NCBI RefSeq assembly: GCF_937891315.1 | Contig: NZ_CALAGI010000102.1 | Location: 1 to 24,561, forward strand | Direction of reading: 5' to 3' | Length of the DNA: 24,561 nucleotides | From: an uncultured Amaricoccus sp. | Lineage (GTDB): Bacteria; Pseudomonadota; Alphaproteobacteria; Rhodobacterales; Rhodobacteraceae | Part shown: piece by piece, positions 15,493-22,649 of the stretch | Numbering within the stretch: the stretch's first letter is position 1 | Layout of the letters: each line of letters begins with the position of its first letter | Made by a program: the position numbers and the translations under genes | The notes under the pieces: generated by a model | Seen by the model: only the letters and a program-made list of their open reading frames with translations | What the model was told of the DNA's origin: nothing | Database searches by the model: none

Positions 15493-15597
15493 ATGCGACA
15501 GGCCTGGCCGTGGTTCGGACCGACGGACCCGGTCCCCGCGGACGACATGCTCCAGGCCGGCGTCGAAGGCGTGGCACCGCCCGCGGGCCGGACCTAG
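15493..15597 (+). pseudogene. uxuA: Truncated mannonate dehydratase (uxuA) 5' remnant
   Basis: An ATG at 15493, with GGAGATAGGA just upstream, begins MRQAWPWFGPTDPVPADDML followed by QAGVEGVAPPAGRT, then TAG at 15595-15597. The first 27 residues follow the usual UxuA N-terminus ('RWFGP.DPV.L.DIRQAGATGVV'), an enzyme of about 350-400 residues in hexuronate degradation. Similarity fades after GVEGV, where the family has TALHHIPNG. The stop codon is the first three bases of the perfect palindrome that begins at 15595, so the gene has been cut there. No other part of uxuA follows before serB. The assignment rests on a short stretch recognised by eye. Confidence 0.6.
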
Positions 15598-15650
15598 AGC
15601 AATATCTTGGCCACCAGACGGAATCGTCTGGTGGCCAAGATATTGCTCTA
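15595..15650. repeat. Perfect 26-bp palindrome, candidate repetitive element
   Basis: The left arm 15595-15620 is an exact reverse complement of the right arm 15625-15650, with a 4-base loop GAAT. The ends are TAGAGCAATATC and GATATTGCTCTA, followed by AATCAAG. Alphaproteobacterial chromosomes often carry dispersed palindromes with TAGAGCA...TGCTCTA ends, and this looks like one. It ends the uxuA remnant and lies between convergent genes. No T run follows on either strand. Confidence 0.75.
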
Positions 15651-15660
15651 AATCAAGACT

Positions 15661-15701
15661 CTAGAGAGGACGAGCCGGCTCCGCCGGATCGTCCTCTCTA
15701 G
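15661..15701. terminator. Second palindrome, over the serB stop codon
   Basis: CTAGAGAGGACGA (15661-15673) pairs with TCGTCCTCTCTAG (15689-15701). After one G/A mismatch (15674/15688), CCGGC (15675-15679) pairs with GCCGG (15683-15687), leaving loop TCC. The serB TAG stop (15698-15700 on the plus strand) is inside the arm. It probably ends the aroG-serB transcript, although there is no clean U run. It starts only 10 bases after the first palindrome. Confidence 0.6.
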
Positions 15702-16597
15702 GCCTGCCACTCGGTTTCGGGGATGCCCTGCAGGGCCAGAAGCGCGGTGAGGTCGGACCATTCGATCCGCGCGTCCGCGGCCGCGGCCAGCGCGGGCTTG
15801 GCGCGATAGGCGACCCCGAGCCCGGCCGCGACCACCATGTCGAGGTCGTTGGCACCGTCGCCCACCGCGAGCACCGCCTCCGGCCCGAAACCGCCCTCGG
15901 CCGAGAAAGCGCGCAGCGCCGCGAGCTTCGCCGCCCGCCCGAGGATCGGCGTGCCAACCTCGCCGGTCAGGTGGCCATCCTCCGCCAGCAGCCGGTTGGC
16001 CCGCGTCCGCGCGAAGCCCGCCGCCGCCGCGACCCGCTCGGTGAAGAAGGTGAACCCGCCCGACACCAGCGCGGTATCGGCCCCGAGCGCGGCCATGGTC
16101 CGCACCAGAGTCCGCGCGCCGGGATTGAGCCGCACCCGCTCGGCATAGCATTGCTCGAGCGCGCTCTCGGGCAGCCCGCGCAGCAGCGCCACGCGGGCCC
16201 GCAATGCCGCGTCGAAATCCAGCTCTCCCCGCATCGCGCGCTCGGTGATCGCCGCGACCTCGGGCTTCACTCCGGCGAAATCGGCCAGTTCGTCGATGCA
16301 TTCGACGCCGATGATCGTCGAATCCATGTCCGCGAGCAGCAGGCGCGCCCGCCGATCCTTGACCCCGACCACATTGACGTCGACCGGCGCCCCGGCCAGG
16401 ATCCCGGCGGCGGCGAACCCCTCGGGCAACGGCCCGACGAAGCCGATCTCGATGGCGGTCGGCGCCAGACGGCGCGGCAGGGCGGCGCAGAAATGGTCCG
16501 CCGACAGCGCGGCCCGCGCGGCGAGGCCGAAGTCGTCGCCGACCCCCGCCGCCGCCGTCAGGACAAGGAAATGCCGCCGCCCCGCTGCGACCGTCAC
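15698..16597 (-). CDS. serB: Phosphoserine phosphatase SerB
   Basis: The product has 299 residues with a GTG start at 16597. It makes L-serine from phosphoserine, the last step of the phosphorylated serine pathway, in the cytoplasm. HAD motifs are all present: DMDST with nucleophile D90 and acid D92 (LLADMDSTIIGVECIDELAD), the substrate-pocket helix AMRGELDFDAALRARVALLRG, motif II LVSGGFTFF, and motif III-IV VGDGANDLDMVVAAGLGVAY. Residues 1-80 are an ACT-like N-terminal extension as in alphaproteobacterial SerB. The GTG lies 2 bases after the upstream aroG stop (TGA GG GTG), and no other start fits the frame boundary, so the gene is tightly coupled to aroG. A much longer open frame continues upstream to 17671, but it is only the antisense-free shadow of aroG in another frame. 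Its stop lies in a palindrome. Confidence 0.95.
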   Translation of the reverse strand: MTVAAGRRHFLVLTAAAGVGDDFGLAARAALSADHFCAALPRRLAPTAIEIGFVGPLPEGFAAAGILAGAPVDVNVVGVKDRRARLLLADMDSTIIGVECIDELADFAGVKPEVAAITERAMRGELDFDAALRARVALLRGLPESALEQCYAERVRLNPGARTLVRTMAALGADTALVSGGFTFFTERVAAAAGFARTRANRLLAEDGHLTGEVGTPILGRAAKLAALRAFSAEGGFGPEAVLAVGDGANDLDMVVAAGLGVAYRAKPALAAAADARIEWSDLTALLALQGIPETEWQA

Positions 16598-16599
16598 CC

Positions 16600-17970
16600 T
16601 CAGACCGCCGCGCGCCGCGCCAGCAACCTGTTGTGCAACTCCTGCGCCACCAGAAAGGCGAGCTCCAGCGACTGGCTGGCATTGAGCCGCGGGTCGCAGG
16701 CGGTGTGATAGCGGTCGCTGAGATTTTCGTCTCGAACCGCCCGCACGCCGCCCGTGCATTCCGTGACATCCTGCCCGGTCATCTCGAAATGAACGCCGCC
16801 GGCATAGGTGCCCTCCGCCGCGTGCACCGCGAAGAACTCCCGCACCTCGCGCAGCACCCGCTCGAAGGGTCGGGTCTTGTAGCCGCTCTCGGACTTGATG
16901 GTGTTGCCATGCATCGGATCGCAGGACCAGACCACCTTGCGGCCCTCGCGCTCGACCGCGCGAATGAGGCGCGGCAGATGCTCGCCCACGGCTCCGGCGC
17001 CGAAGCGTGCGATCAGCGTCAGGCGGCCGGCCTCGTTCTTCGGGTTCAGCCGGTCGATCAGCCTGAGCAGGTCGCTCTCGGTGAGCGTCGGCCCGCATTT
17101 CAGCCCGATCGGGTTCTGAACGCCCCGGCAGAATTCGACATGCGCCCCGTCCGGCTGCCGCGTGCGGTCGCCGATCCAGAGCATGTGACCCGAGCCCGCC
17201 ACCGGCAGGCCGGTGGTGGAATCGACGCGACAGAGCGCCTCCTCGTATTCGAGCAGCAGCGCCTCGTGGCTCGTATAGAAATCCACCCGATGCAGCGTTT
17301 CCGCCGTCTCCGCGCTGACCCCGGCGGCCTGCATGAAGTCGAGCGCGTCGGAAATGCGGTTGGCGAGCTTGTGATATTCCTCGTAGCCCGATTGGCCGGC
17401 GGTGAAATCGAGCGTCCAGGAATGCACCCGGTTGATGTCGGCATAGCCGCCCTGACTGAAGGCGCGCAGCAGGTTCAGCGTGCCGGCCGCCTGGGTATAG
17501 GCCCGCAGCATCCGCGCCGGATCGGGCATCCGGCCCTCCGGCGTGAAGTCGAAATCGTTGATGATGTCGCCGCGGTAGCTCGGCAGCTCGACGCCACCCA
17601 CCACCTCGGTCGAGGCGGAGCGGGGCTTGGCGAACTGGCCGGCCATGCGGCCGATCTTCACCACCGGACATTTGGCGCCGAAAGTCAGCACCACCGCCAT
17701 CTGCAGCATCACCTTGAAGGTGTCGCGGATATTGTCGGCGTTGAACGCGCCGAAGCTCTCGGCGCAGTCGCCGCCCTGCAGCAGGAAGGCCCGGCCCTCG
17801 GACACCTCGGCAAGCTGCGCGCGCAGCTTGCGCGCCTCGCCCGCGAAGACGAGCGGCGGATAGGAGGCAAGCTCGCGCTCCACGGTCCCGAGCGCGGCGG
17901 CGTCGGTATAGTCGGGCATCTGCACCCGCGGCTTCGAGCGCCAGTCCGACTTGGTCCAGTCAGCGCACAT
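16600..17970 (-). CDS. aroG: Class II 3-deoxy-7-phosphoheptulonate (DAHP) synthase
   Basis: The product has 456 residues and catalyses the first step of the shikimate pathway, joining phosphoenolpyruvate and erythrose 4-phosphate. The start at 17970 (MCADWTKSDWRSKP) has a GGGGGG/TTTGGGG purine site just upstream; the open frame extends 35 codons further without one. Class II (plant/Mycobacterium type) hallmarks are seen in order: LLQGGDCAESFGAFNADNIRD, KIGRMAGQFAKPRS, LPVAGSGHMLWIGDRTRQPD, VQNPIGLKCGPTL, WSCDPMHGNTIKSESGYKTR, and the metal-site region GGVHFEMTGQDVTECTGG. The length matches (450-465). The gene symbol varies by organism (aroG in M. tuberculosis). It is first in a minus-strand operon with serB. 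The 207-bp upstream region is shared with the divergent GlxA-type regulator and holds a CCGAAG/CTTCGG inverted repeat (18060-18081). Confidence 0.95.
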   Translation of the reverse strand: MCADWTKSDWRSKPRVQMPDYTDAAALGTVERELASYPPLVFAGEARKLRAQLAEVSEGRAFLLQGGDCAESFGAFNADNIRDTFKVMLQMAVVLTFGAKCPVVKIGRMAGQFAKPRSASTEVVGGVELPSYRGDIINDFDFTPEGRMPDPARMLRAYTQAAGTLNLLRAFSQGGYADINRVHSWTLDFTAGQSGYEEYHKLANRISDALDFMQAAGVSAETAETLHRVDFYTSHEALLLEYEEALCRVDSTTGLPVAGSGHMLWIGDRTRQPDGAHVEFCRGVQNPIGLKCGPTLTESDLLRLIDRLNPKNEAGRLTLIARFGAGAVGEHLPRLIRAVEREGRKVVWSCDPMHGNTIKSESGYKTRPFERVLREVREFFAVHAAEGTYAGGVHFEMTGQDVTECTGGVRAVRDENLSDRYHTACDPRLNASQSLELAFLVAQELHNRLLARRAAV

Positions 17971-18115
17971 GGCATTGCCCCCCAAAGGCCTCTGCTTGTC
18001 TGGCGCGCTCCATAGCTCAGGGCACCCGGATTGGCCATACCTACCTTTGCCCACGCGTCCCGAAGCGTCGTCCAACTTCGGCGGCCAACATCACGCCCCG
18101 GCGCGATGATTCACC

Positions 18116-18146
18116 TTGACCTCGCGCGCGGCCCCTCCTCTAGACT
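18116..18146 (+). promoter_or_regulatory. Possible promoter of the GlxA-type regulator gene
   Basis: TTGACC (18116-18121) is a near-consensus -35 box. A -10-like TCTAGACT follows at 18139-18146; the spacing is 17 bases to TCTAGA or 19 to TAGACT. It lies about 32-62 bases upstream of the ATG at 18178. Confidence 0.4.
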
Positions 18147-18177
18147 CGCGTAGTCCTGCCAGGAAAGCGCCGCCGCG

Positions 18178-19170
18178 ATGGCCCCCGACCCCCGCCGAGA
18201 CACCGGAGTCGAAGTCAGAGCCGAGAGGTTCGTGTTTCTTCTGCTGGAGCATTTTACCCTGATCGCCTTCGCCGGCGCGGTCGAGCCGCTCCGCCTCGCC
18301 AACCTGATGGCGGGTCGGGCATTGTACGACTGGAGCACGGTCTCGGCGGGCGGCGCGCCGGTCACCGCCTCGAACGGCGTCGCGGTGCAGGTCGATGGTC
18401 CGCTCGGCGAGCTTGGGCGCGATGCGATCATCATCGTCGTCGGTGGCGTCGACGTGAAGACGGCGATCACCCGTCCGATCCTCACCTGGCTGCGCCGCGA
18501 AGCCCGCCGCGTCGCCGCGATCGGCGCGGTCTGCACCGGGGCGCAGGCGATCGCCCAGGCCGGGCTGCTCGACGGGCGGCGCTGCACCATCCACTGGGAG
18601 AACCGCGACAGTTTCGAGGAGGATTTCCCCGAGATCGAGCTCAGCCCCAATATCTACGTGATCGACCAGAACCGCTATACCGCCGCCGGTGGCACCGCCT
18701 CGACTGACCTCCTGCTGAAGCTGATCGCCCGCCGGCACGGCACCGACCTCGCCAACATGGTCGCCGACCAGATGATCCATACCCAGATCCGCACCGACAA
18801 GGACGAGCAGCGCCTGTCGATCCCGACGCGGATCGGCGTGCGCCATCCGAAGCTCTCGACCGTCGTGCAGATGATGGAGGACAATATCGAGGAGCCGATC
18901 TCGCCCGCCCTGCTCGCCACCGACGTCGGCATGTCGACCCGCCAGCTCGAACGGCTGTTCCGGCGCTACCTTAACCGCAGCCCCAAGCGATACTATATGG
19001 AGTTGAGGCTGAAGAAGGCGCGGAACCTCCTGCTTCAGACCGACATGAGCGTGATCAACGTGGCGCTCGCCTGCGGCTTCGCCTCGCCCTCGCATTTCTC
19101 GAAATGCTACCGGGCGCTCTACAAGACGACGCCCTACCGCGAGCGCGGCGCCTCGGAGGCGCCCGGCTGA
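18178..19170 (+). CDS. GlxA-family transcriptional regulator (DJ-1/PfpI + AraC)
   Basis: The product has 330 residues and is cytoplasmic. The start has CAGGAAAG about 12 bases upstream. Residues about 15-185 are a DJ-1/PfpI-like class I amidotransferase-type sensor domain (RFVFLLLEHFTLIAFAGAVE, IIIVVGGVD, then AAIGAVCTGAQAIAQAGLLD with the Cys nucleophile-elbow position, and CTIHWENRDSF). Residues about 215-325 are an AraC-type pair of helix-turn-helix motifs, including LLATDVGMSTRQLERLFRRY and INVALACGFASPSHFSKCYR. This combination and the RIGVRHPKL linker are those of GlxA/GbdR/CdhR/ArgR regulators, which activate catabolism of quaternary amines or arginine. The effector is unknown. A thiolase gene follows after 15 bases, so it is a likely co-transcribed partner. 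Confidence 0.92.
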   Translation: MAPDPRRDTGVEVRAERFVFLLLEHFTLIAFAGAVEPLRLANLMAGRALYDWSTVSAGGAPVTASNGVAVQVDGPLGELGRDAIIIVVGGVDVKTAITRPILTWLRREARRVAAIGAVCTGAQAIAQAGLLDGRRCTIHWENRDSFEEDFPEIELSPNIYVIDQNRYTAAGGTASTDLLLKLIARRHGTDLANMVADQMIHTQIRTDKDEQRLSIPTRIGVRHPKLSTVVQMMEDNIEEPISPALLATDVGMSTRQLERLFRRYLNRSPKRYYMELRLKKARNLLLQTDMSVINVALACGFASPSHFSKCYRALYKTTPYRERGASEAPG

Positions 19171-19185
19171 ATCGAAGGGGGAGGA

Positions 19186-20367
19186 ATGTCCGACCCGATC
19201 GTCATCGTCGCCGCCGCCCGCACGCCGATGGGCGGGCTCGGCGGCGCGCTCGCCACCGCCACCGCGGCCGAACTCGGCGGGGCCGCGATCGCCGCCGCGC
19301 TTGCCCGCGCCGGGCTCGATCCCGAGCGGGTCGACGAACTGATCATGGGCTGTGTGCTGCAGGCCGGCCAGGGTCAGGCACCGGCGCGGCAGGCCGGATT
19401 CAAGGCCGGGCTGCCGGAGCATGTGCCGGCGAGCACCGTCAACAAGATGTGCGGCTCCGGCATGAAGGCCGTGATGCTCGCCCATGACTCGCTGCGCGGC
19501 GGCGGCGCATCCCTCGTCGTCGCCGGCGGCATGGAGAGCATGAGCAACGCGCCGTACCTCCTGCCGCGGATGCGCGCCGGGGCCCGCCTCGGCCATGCCG
19601 TGGCGCAGGACCACATGTTTCTCGACGGGCTGGAGGACGCCTACGAGCCCGGCCGCCTGATGGGCGACCTCGCCGAGGACTGCGCCGCCGCCTTCCAGTT
19701 CACCCGGGCCGCGCAGGACGCCTATGCGCTCACCTCGCTCGACCGGGCGCGCGAAGCGCAGGCCTCCGGCGCCTTCGCGGCGGAGATAGCGCCGGTCGCC
19801 ATCGCCAGTCGCTGGGGCGCGGCCGAGGTCACCGAGGACGAGCGCCCGCGCACCGCGCGGCCCGAACGCATCCCGACCCTCACCCCCGCCTTCCGCCGCG
19901 ACGGCACCATCACGGCGGCCAACGCCGCCGGCATCTCCGACGGCGCCGCCGCGCTGGCGCTGATGCGCGAATCCGAGGCGCGCCGCCGCGGCGTGCCGAT
20001 CCGCGCGCGCATCCTCGGCCAGGCGACCCATGCCCAGGCGCCGGCGGATTTCCCGACCGCGCCGGCGCCGGCGGTCGAGAAACTGCTCGCACGCCTCGCC
20101 TGGACGATCAGCGACGTCGATCTCTGGGAGGTCAACGAGGCCTTCGCCCTGGTGCCGATGGCCTTCATGGCGCGCACCGGCGCCGATCCCGCGCGGATAA
20201 ATATCCATGGCGGCGCCTGCGCGCTCGGCCATCCGATCGGCGCCTCGGGCGCCCGCGTTCTCGTCACGCTCCTGCACGCGCTTGAGCGCCGGAACCTCGC
20301 CACCGGCGTCGCGACCTTGTGCATCGGCGGCGGCGAGGCGACGGCGATGGCGATCGAGCGCGCCTGA
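19186..20367 (+). CDS. Acetyl-CoA acetyltransferase (thiolase)
   Basis: The product has 393 residues, the family's usual length. It catalyses the reversible condensation or thiolytic cleavage of acyl-CoA (acetoacetyl-CoA formation or breakdown) in the cytoplasm. The catalytic residues are all present: C89 in STVNKMCGSGMKAV, H349 in GGACALGHPIGASGAR, and C379 in TLCIGGGEA. GISDGAAALALM and WEVNEAFALVPMAF are further family blocks. AAGGGGGAGGA is a very strong ribosome site just ahead of the ATG, 15 bases after the regulator stop. It could serve polyhydroxyalkanoate synthesis, ketone-body or fatty acid degradation; the neighbours do not decide. It ends 2 bases from the convergent sugar dehydrogenase gene. 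Confidence 0.93.
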   Translation: MSDPIVIVAAARTPMGGLGGALATATAAELGGAAIAAALARAGLDPERVDELIMGCVLQAGQGQAPARQAGFKAGLPEHVPASTVNKMCGSGMKAVMLAHDSLRGGGASLVVAGGMESMSNAPYLLPRMRAGARLGHAVAQDHMFLDGLEDAYEPGRLMGDLAEDCAAAFQFTRAAQDAYALTSLDRAREAQASGAFAAEIAPVAIASRWGAAEVTEDERPRTARPERIPTLTPAFRRDGTITAANAAGISDGAAALALMRESEARRRGVPIRARILGQATHAQAPADFPTAPAPAVEKLLARLAWTISDVDLWEVNEAFALVPMAFMARTGADPARINIHGGACALGHPIGASGARVLVTLLHALERRNLATGVATLCIGGGEATAMAIERA

Positions 20368-20369
20368 GG

Positions 20370-21485
20370 TCAGGGGTCGGGCGCCGGCGCCATCCGCCAG
20401 ACCGCGCCATCGCCCTCGGCGATGAACCAGAGCGCCCCGTCCGGCGCCTCGCGCACGTCGCGGATCCGCGCGAACGCGCCGTCGAACAGCCGCTCCTCGG
20501 ATGTGAGGCCCTCGCCCGACAGCCGCGACAGGAAGTCGGAATTCAGCGATCCGGTGAAGAAGCTGCCCTCCCACTCCGGCCACAGCCGCCCGGAATAGAT
20601 CGCGAGCCCGGAGGGCGCGATCGAAGGCACCCAGACCCGCGCCGGCGGCTCGACGCCGATCGCCTCGGCGCCGATGCCGATCGCGCCGCCGCCATATTCC
20701 TCGCCATGGGTCACCAGCGGCCAGCCATGGTCCGCGCCGGGCTTTGGCTGGTTCACCTCGTCGCCGCCGCGTGGCCCGTGCTCGACCAGCCAGAGCGTTC
20801 CGTCCGGCCCCAGTGTCGCGCCCTGCGGATTGCGATGGCCATAGGACCAGATTTCCGGCCGCGCCCCCGCGACGCCAACGAAGGGATTGTCCGGCGGCGC
20901 GGCGCCGTCGCGGGTCAGCCGCGCCACCTTGCCGCGATGATTGTCGAGCCTCCGCGCGGTATCGCGCTCGCCCCGCTCGCCCAGCGTCAGGAACAGCGTC
21001 CCGTCCGGCGCCTCGACCAGCCGGCCCCCGAAATGCACCGTGCCCGTCGCCGCCGGTTCCTGCCGGAAGATAACGCGGAAGTCCGCCAGCCGCTCGCCAT
21101 CGAGCCGCGCGACCGCGAGCGCCGTCCCCGCCCCGCCGCCGCGTGGCTCGGCATAGGTCAGGAAGATCTCGCCCGTGGTCGCGAAATCGCGCGCCACGAC
21201 GACGTCGAACAATCCACCCTGCCCGTTCGCCCAGACTTCGGGAACGCCTTCGATGGGGATGACGACGCCGTCCGCGACCCGCGACAACGCTCCGCCGCGC
21301 TCGGTGACCAGCCAGTCGCCGCCAGGCAGGAAGGCGATCGACCACGGCGTGTCGAACCCATCCGCCATCCGCGTCACCTCGACCACCCCGGCCGAAGTCC
21401 CCAGCCGCTCGGCCAGCGCCGGACCGGCGAGCAGCGGTGGCGCCACCGCCGCCACGAGGTGTCTGAACACGAGATGCCTCAACAT
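20370..21485 (-). CDS. yliI: PQQ-dependent aldose sugar dehydrogenase (YliI/Asd-like)
   Basis: The product has 371 residues with a Sec signal peptide (HLVFRHLVAAVAPPLLAGPALA, cut near residue 25), so it is periplasmic. TGGAGGAC lies just upstream of the ATG. The six-bladed beta-propeller of the glucose/sorbosone dehydrogenase family is visible: TPWSIAFLPGGDWLVTERGG, GGLFDVVVARDFATTGEIFL, HFGGRLVEAPDGTLFLTLGE, NHRGKVARL, SYGHRNPQGATLGPDGTLW, EHGPRGGDEVN and SIAPSGLAIYSGRLWPEWEG. Members oxidise soluble aldoses with PQQ and Ca2+, and need PQQ made in the cell or taken up. No pqq genes are in the window. The receiver gene lies upstream on the same strand with a 93-bp gap, so an operon is possible but not shown. 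Confidence 0.92.
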   Translation of the reverse strand: MLRHLVFRHLVAAVAPPLLAGPALAERLGTSAGVVEVTRMADGFDTPWSIAFLPGGDWLVTERGGALSRVADGVVIPIEGVPEVWANGQGGLFDVVVARDFATTGEIFLTYAEPRGGGAGTALAVARLDGERLADFRVIFRQEPAATGTVHFGGRLVEAPDGTLFLTLGERGERDTARRLDNHRGKVARLTRDGAAPPDNPFVGVAGARPEIWSYGHRNPQGATLGPDGTLWLVEHGPRGGDEVNQPKPGADHGWPLVTHGEEYGGGAIGIGAEAIGVEPPARVWVPSIAPSGLAIYSGRLWPEWEGSFFTGSLNSDFLSRLSGEGLTSEERLFDGAFARIRDVREAPDGALWFIAEGDGAVWRMAPAPDP

Positions 21486-21578
21486 GCGCGTCCTCCAGGG
21501 TTCTCCCGGAAAATCTAACGCACGAGCCGCCGCCGCGCCCCCTCAACCCCTCGTGAGGTCGCCGGCTGGCCGTTGCGA

Positions 21579-22316
21579 CTAGGCGACGACGCGTGGTCCC
21601 TTCGGCCCGCCGAGCAGCCGCCGGTCCAGCAGATCGGACAGACGCGTGGCCCCCAGGATCGAGCTTCGCGATTCGCGCGCGGCGCGGGCGAGTTCGCCGT
21701 CATCGAGCATCTCTCCGACCGAGCCGAGGAACTGGGCGCAATAGGCGATGGTGCTGCCATCTCCGCTGGCCAGCGCCTCGGCGAGCAGGCTGCGCGCCCG
21801 GCGCAGGTCGTCGTCGAAGGCGGCGCGCATCGAGGCCCGCCCGCCGAGCGACAACTCGCCCGTCTCGGGCCGGCGACGGGTCTCGGCGTCGGGCAGGACG
21901 CCGAGGATACAATCCTGGAAGGCGCGCAGGCTCTCGATCGGCTTCTCGAGGCAAGCGGCGGCGCCGGCGGCCATGGCCTCGCCCTGCCAGGCGGAGCGAT
22001 CATGCCCGCTCAGCGCGACGATCGCCGACAGCGGCGTCGAAGCGGTGGCGAGATGGCGGATCAGCGCGACGCCGTCGCCGTCTGGCAGGCCGAGATCGAC
22101 CATCACCACGTTCGGCCGATAGATGGCGAGATGCCGGCTGGCGGCATGCAGGCTGTCGGCGCGGCGCACGCGCGCGCCGCTCTCGGCGGCGAAGAGCCGG
22201 ATCGCCTCGGAGGCGCTGCGGCTGTCCTCGACGAGCAGAATGGTCACGGCGAAGAGGCACTGCCGACGCAGGCCGTTCAGGGCCTTGATCGCCGGCTCGG
22301 CGGAGGGAAGGGTCAT
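21579..22316 (-). CDS. Receiver-domain protein with degenerate Hpt-like tail
   Basis: The product has 245 residues with the ATG at 22316; GGAG lies 10-13 bases upstream. Residues about 24-140 are a CheY-type receiver: E30-D31 acidic pair (ILLVEDSR), phospho-acceptor D74 (VVMVDLGLPDGDG), S103 (ALSGHD) and K125 (LEKPIE), so phosphorylation is likely. There is no DNA-binding output. Residues about 165-235 (FDDDLRRARSLLAEALASGD, then YCAQFLGSVGEMLDDGELAR) have the length and pattern of an Hpt helical bundle. The AHxLKGSA site is replaced by YCAQFLGSV, so the phosphorylatable His is absent (C193 in its place). It may act as a phosphate sink or adaptor. The partner is unknown; no kinase is adjacent, and the EnvZ-like kinase is about 9 kb away. 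A CtrA-like site lies upstream. Confidence 0.8.
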   Translation of the reverse strand: MTLPSAEPAIKALNGLRRQCLFAVTILLVEDSRSASEAIRLFAAESGARVRRADSLHAASRHLAIYRPNVVMVDLGLPDGDGVALIRHLATASTPLSAIVALSGHDRSAWQGEAMAAGAAACLEKPIESLRAFQDCILGVLPDAETRRRPETGELSLGGRASMRAAFDDDLRRARSLLAEALASGDGSTIAYCAQFLGSVGEMLDDGELARAARESRSSILGATRLSDLLDRRLLGGPKGPRVVA

Positions 22317-22425
22317 GGACAGGTTACTCCAGGGACAGGGCGCCCCGGCCACCGCCCGAACGCCGGACCCGCCACGCCCGCGCAGGGACAGGACGGCCAA
22401 CACCCGAAGTCATTCCCCGATATGG

Positions 22426-22440
22426 TTACGCGCGCGTTAA
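22426..22440 (-). promoter_or_regulatory. CtrA-like site TTAA-N7-GTAA
   Basis: Read on the minus strand, TTAA (22440-22437), seven bases, then GTAA (22429-22426), followed by CCAT. This differs from the alphaproteobacterial CtrA consensus TTAA-N7-TTAA by one base. It lies about 110 bases upstream of the receiver gene start, in an AT-rich island. One match by eye is weak evidence. Confidence 0.3.
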
Positions 22441-22512
22441 CGCCCCCGCGCGCCGGCGCGAACATCGCCACCGGCGCCGCGCCTCGCCCCCGGATCACGG
22501 CCCGCGTTCATA

Positions 22513-22562
22513 CAGGTTTGCTAACCTGGAGAGCAGTCGTTTCGCGCCAACGGGCGCGAAAC
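22513..22562. repeat. Two hairpins downstream of the decayed DUF779 copy
   Basis: GTTTCGCGCC (22539-22548) pairs perfectly with GGCGCGAAAC (22553-22562) around AACG. CAGGTT (22513-22518) pairs with AACCTG (22523-22528) around TGCT. They follow the adh/DUF779-remnant region on the minus strand and may end that transcript, although there is no U run. They are the only other structure in the 568-base gene-free stretch 22317-22884. Confidence 0.4.
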
Positions 22563-22649
22563 AGGCCAAAAGACTCGCGCGCACCGCGCGCTCCGGTTGG
22601 CCGCGAACCGCGGCCGGCGCCGCGCTGGAACGGGGCGTCGGCGCCTGCT

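Noticed and set aside
15595..15701. Insertion sequence ends or attachment site
   Set aside because: No transposase, no target duplication seen and no integrase nearby; the two palindromes are different sequences and each is self-contained.
16598..17671. Possible N-terminal extension of serB far into aroG
   Set aside because: The extra sequence is aroG read in another frame; SerB normally has about 300 residues and the GTG at 16597 fits.
18091..21546. Very long minus-strand open frame (about 1150 codons) antisense to the regulator and thiolase genes
   Set aside because: It is rich in Arg, Gly and Ala with no domain, and it is the complement of genes with clear motifs. Such antisense frames are expected at this GC content.
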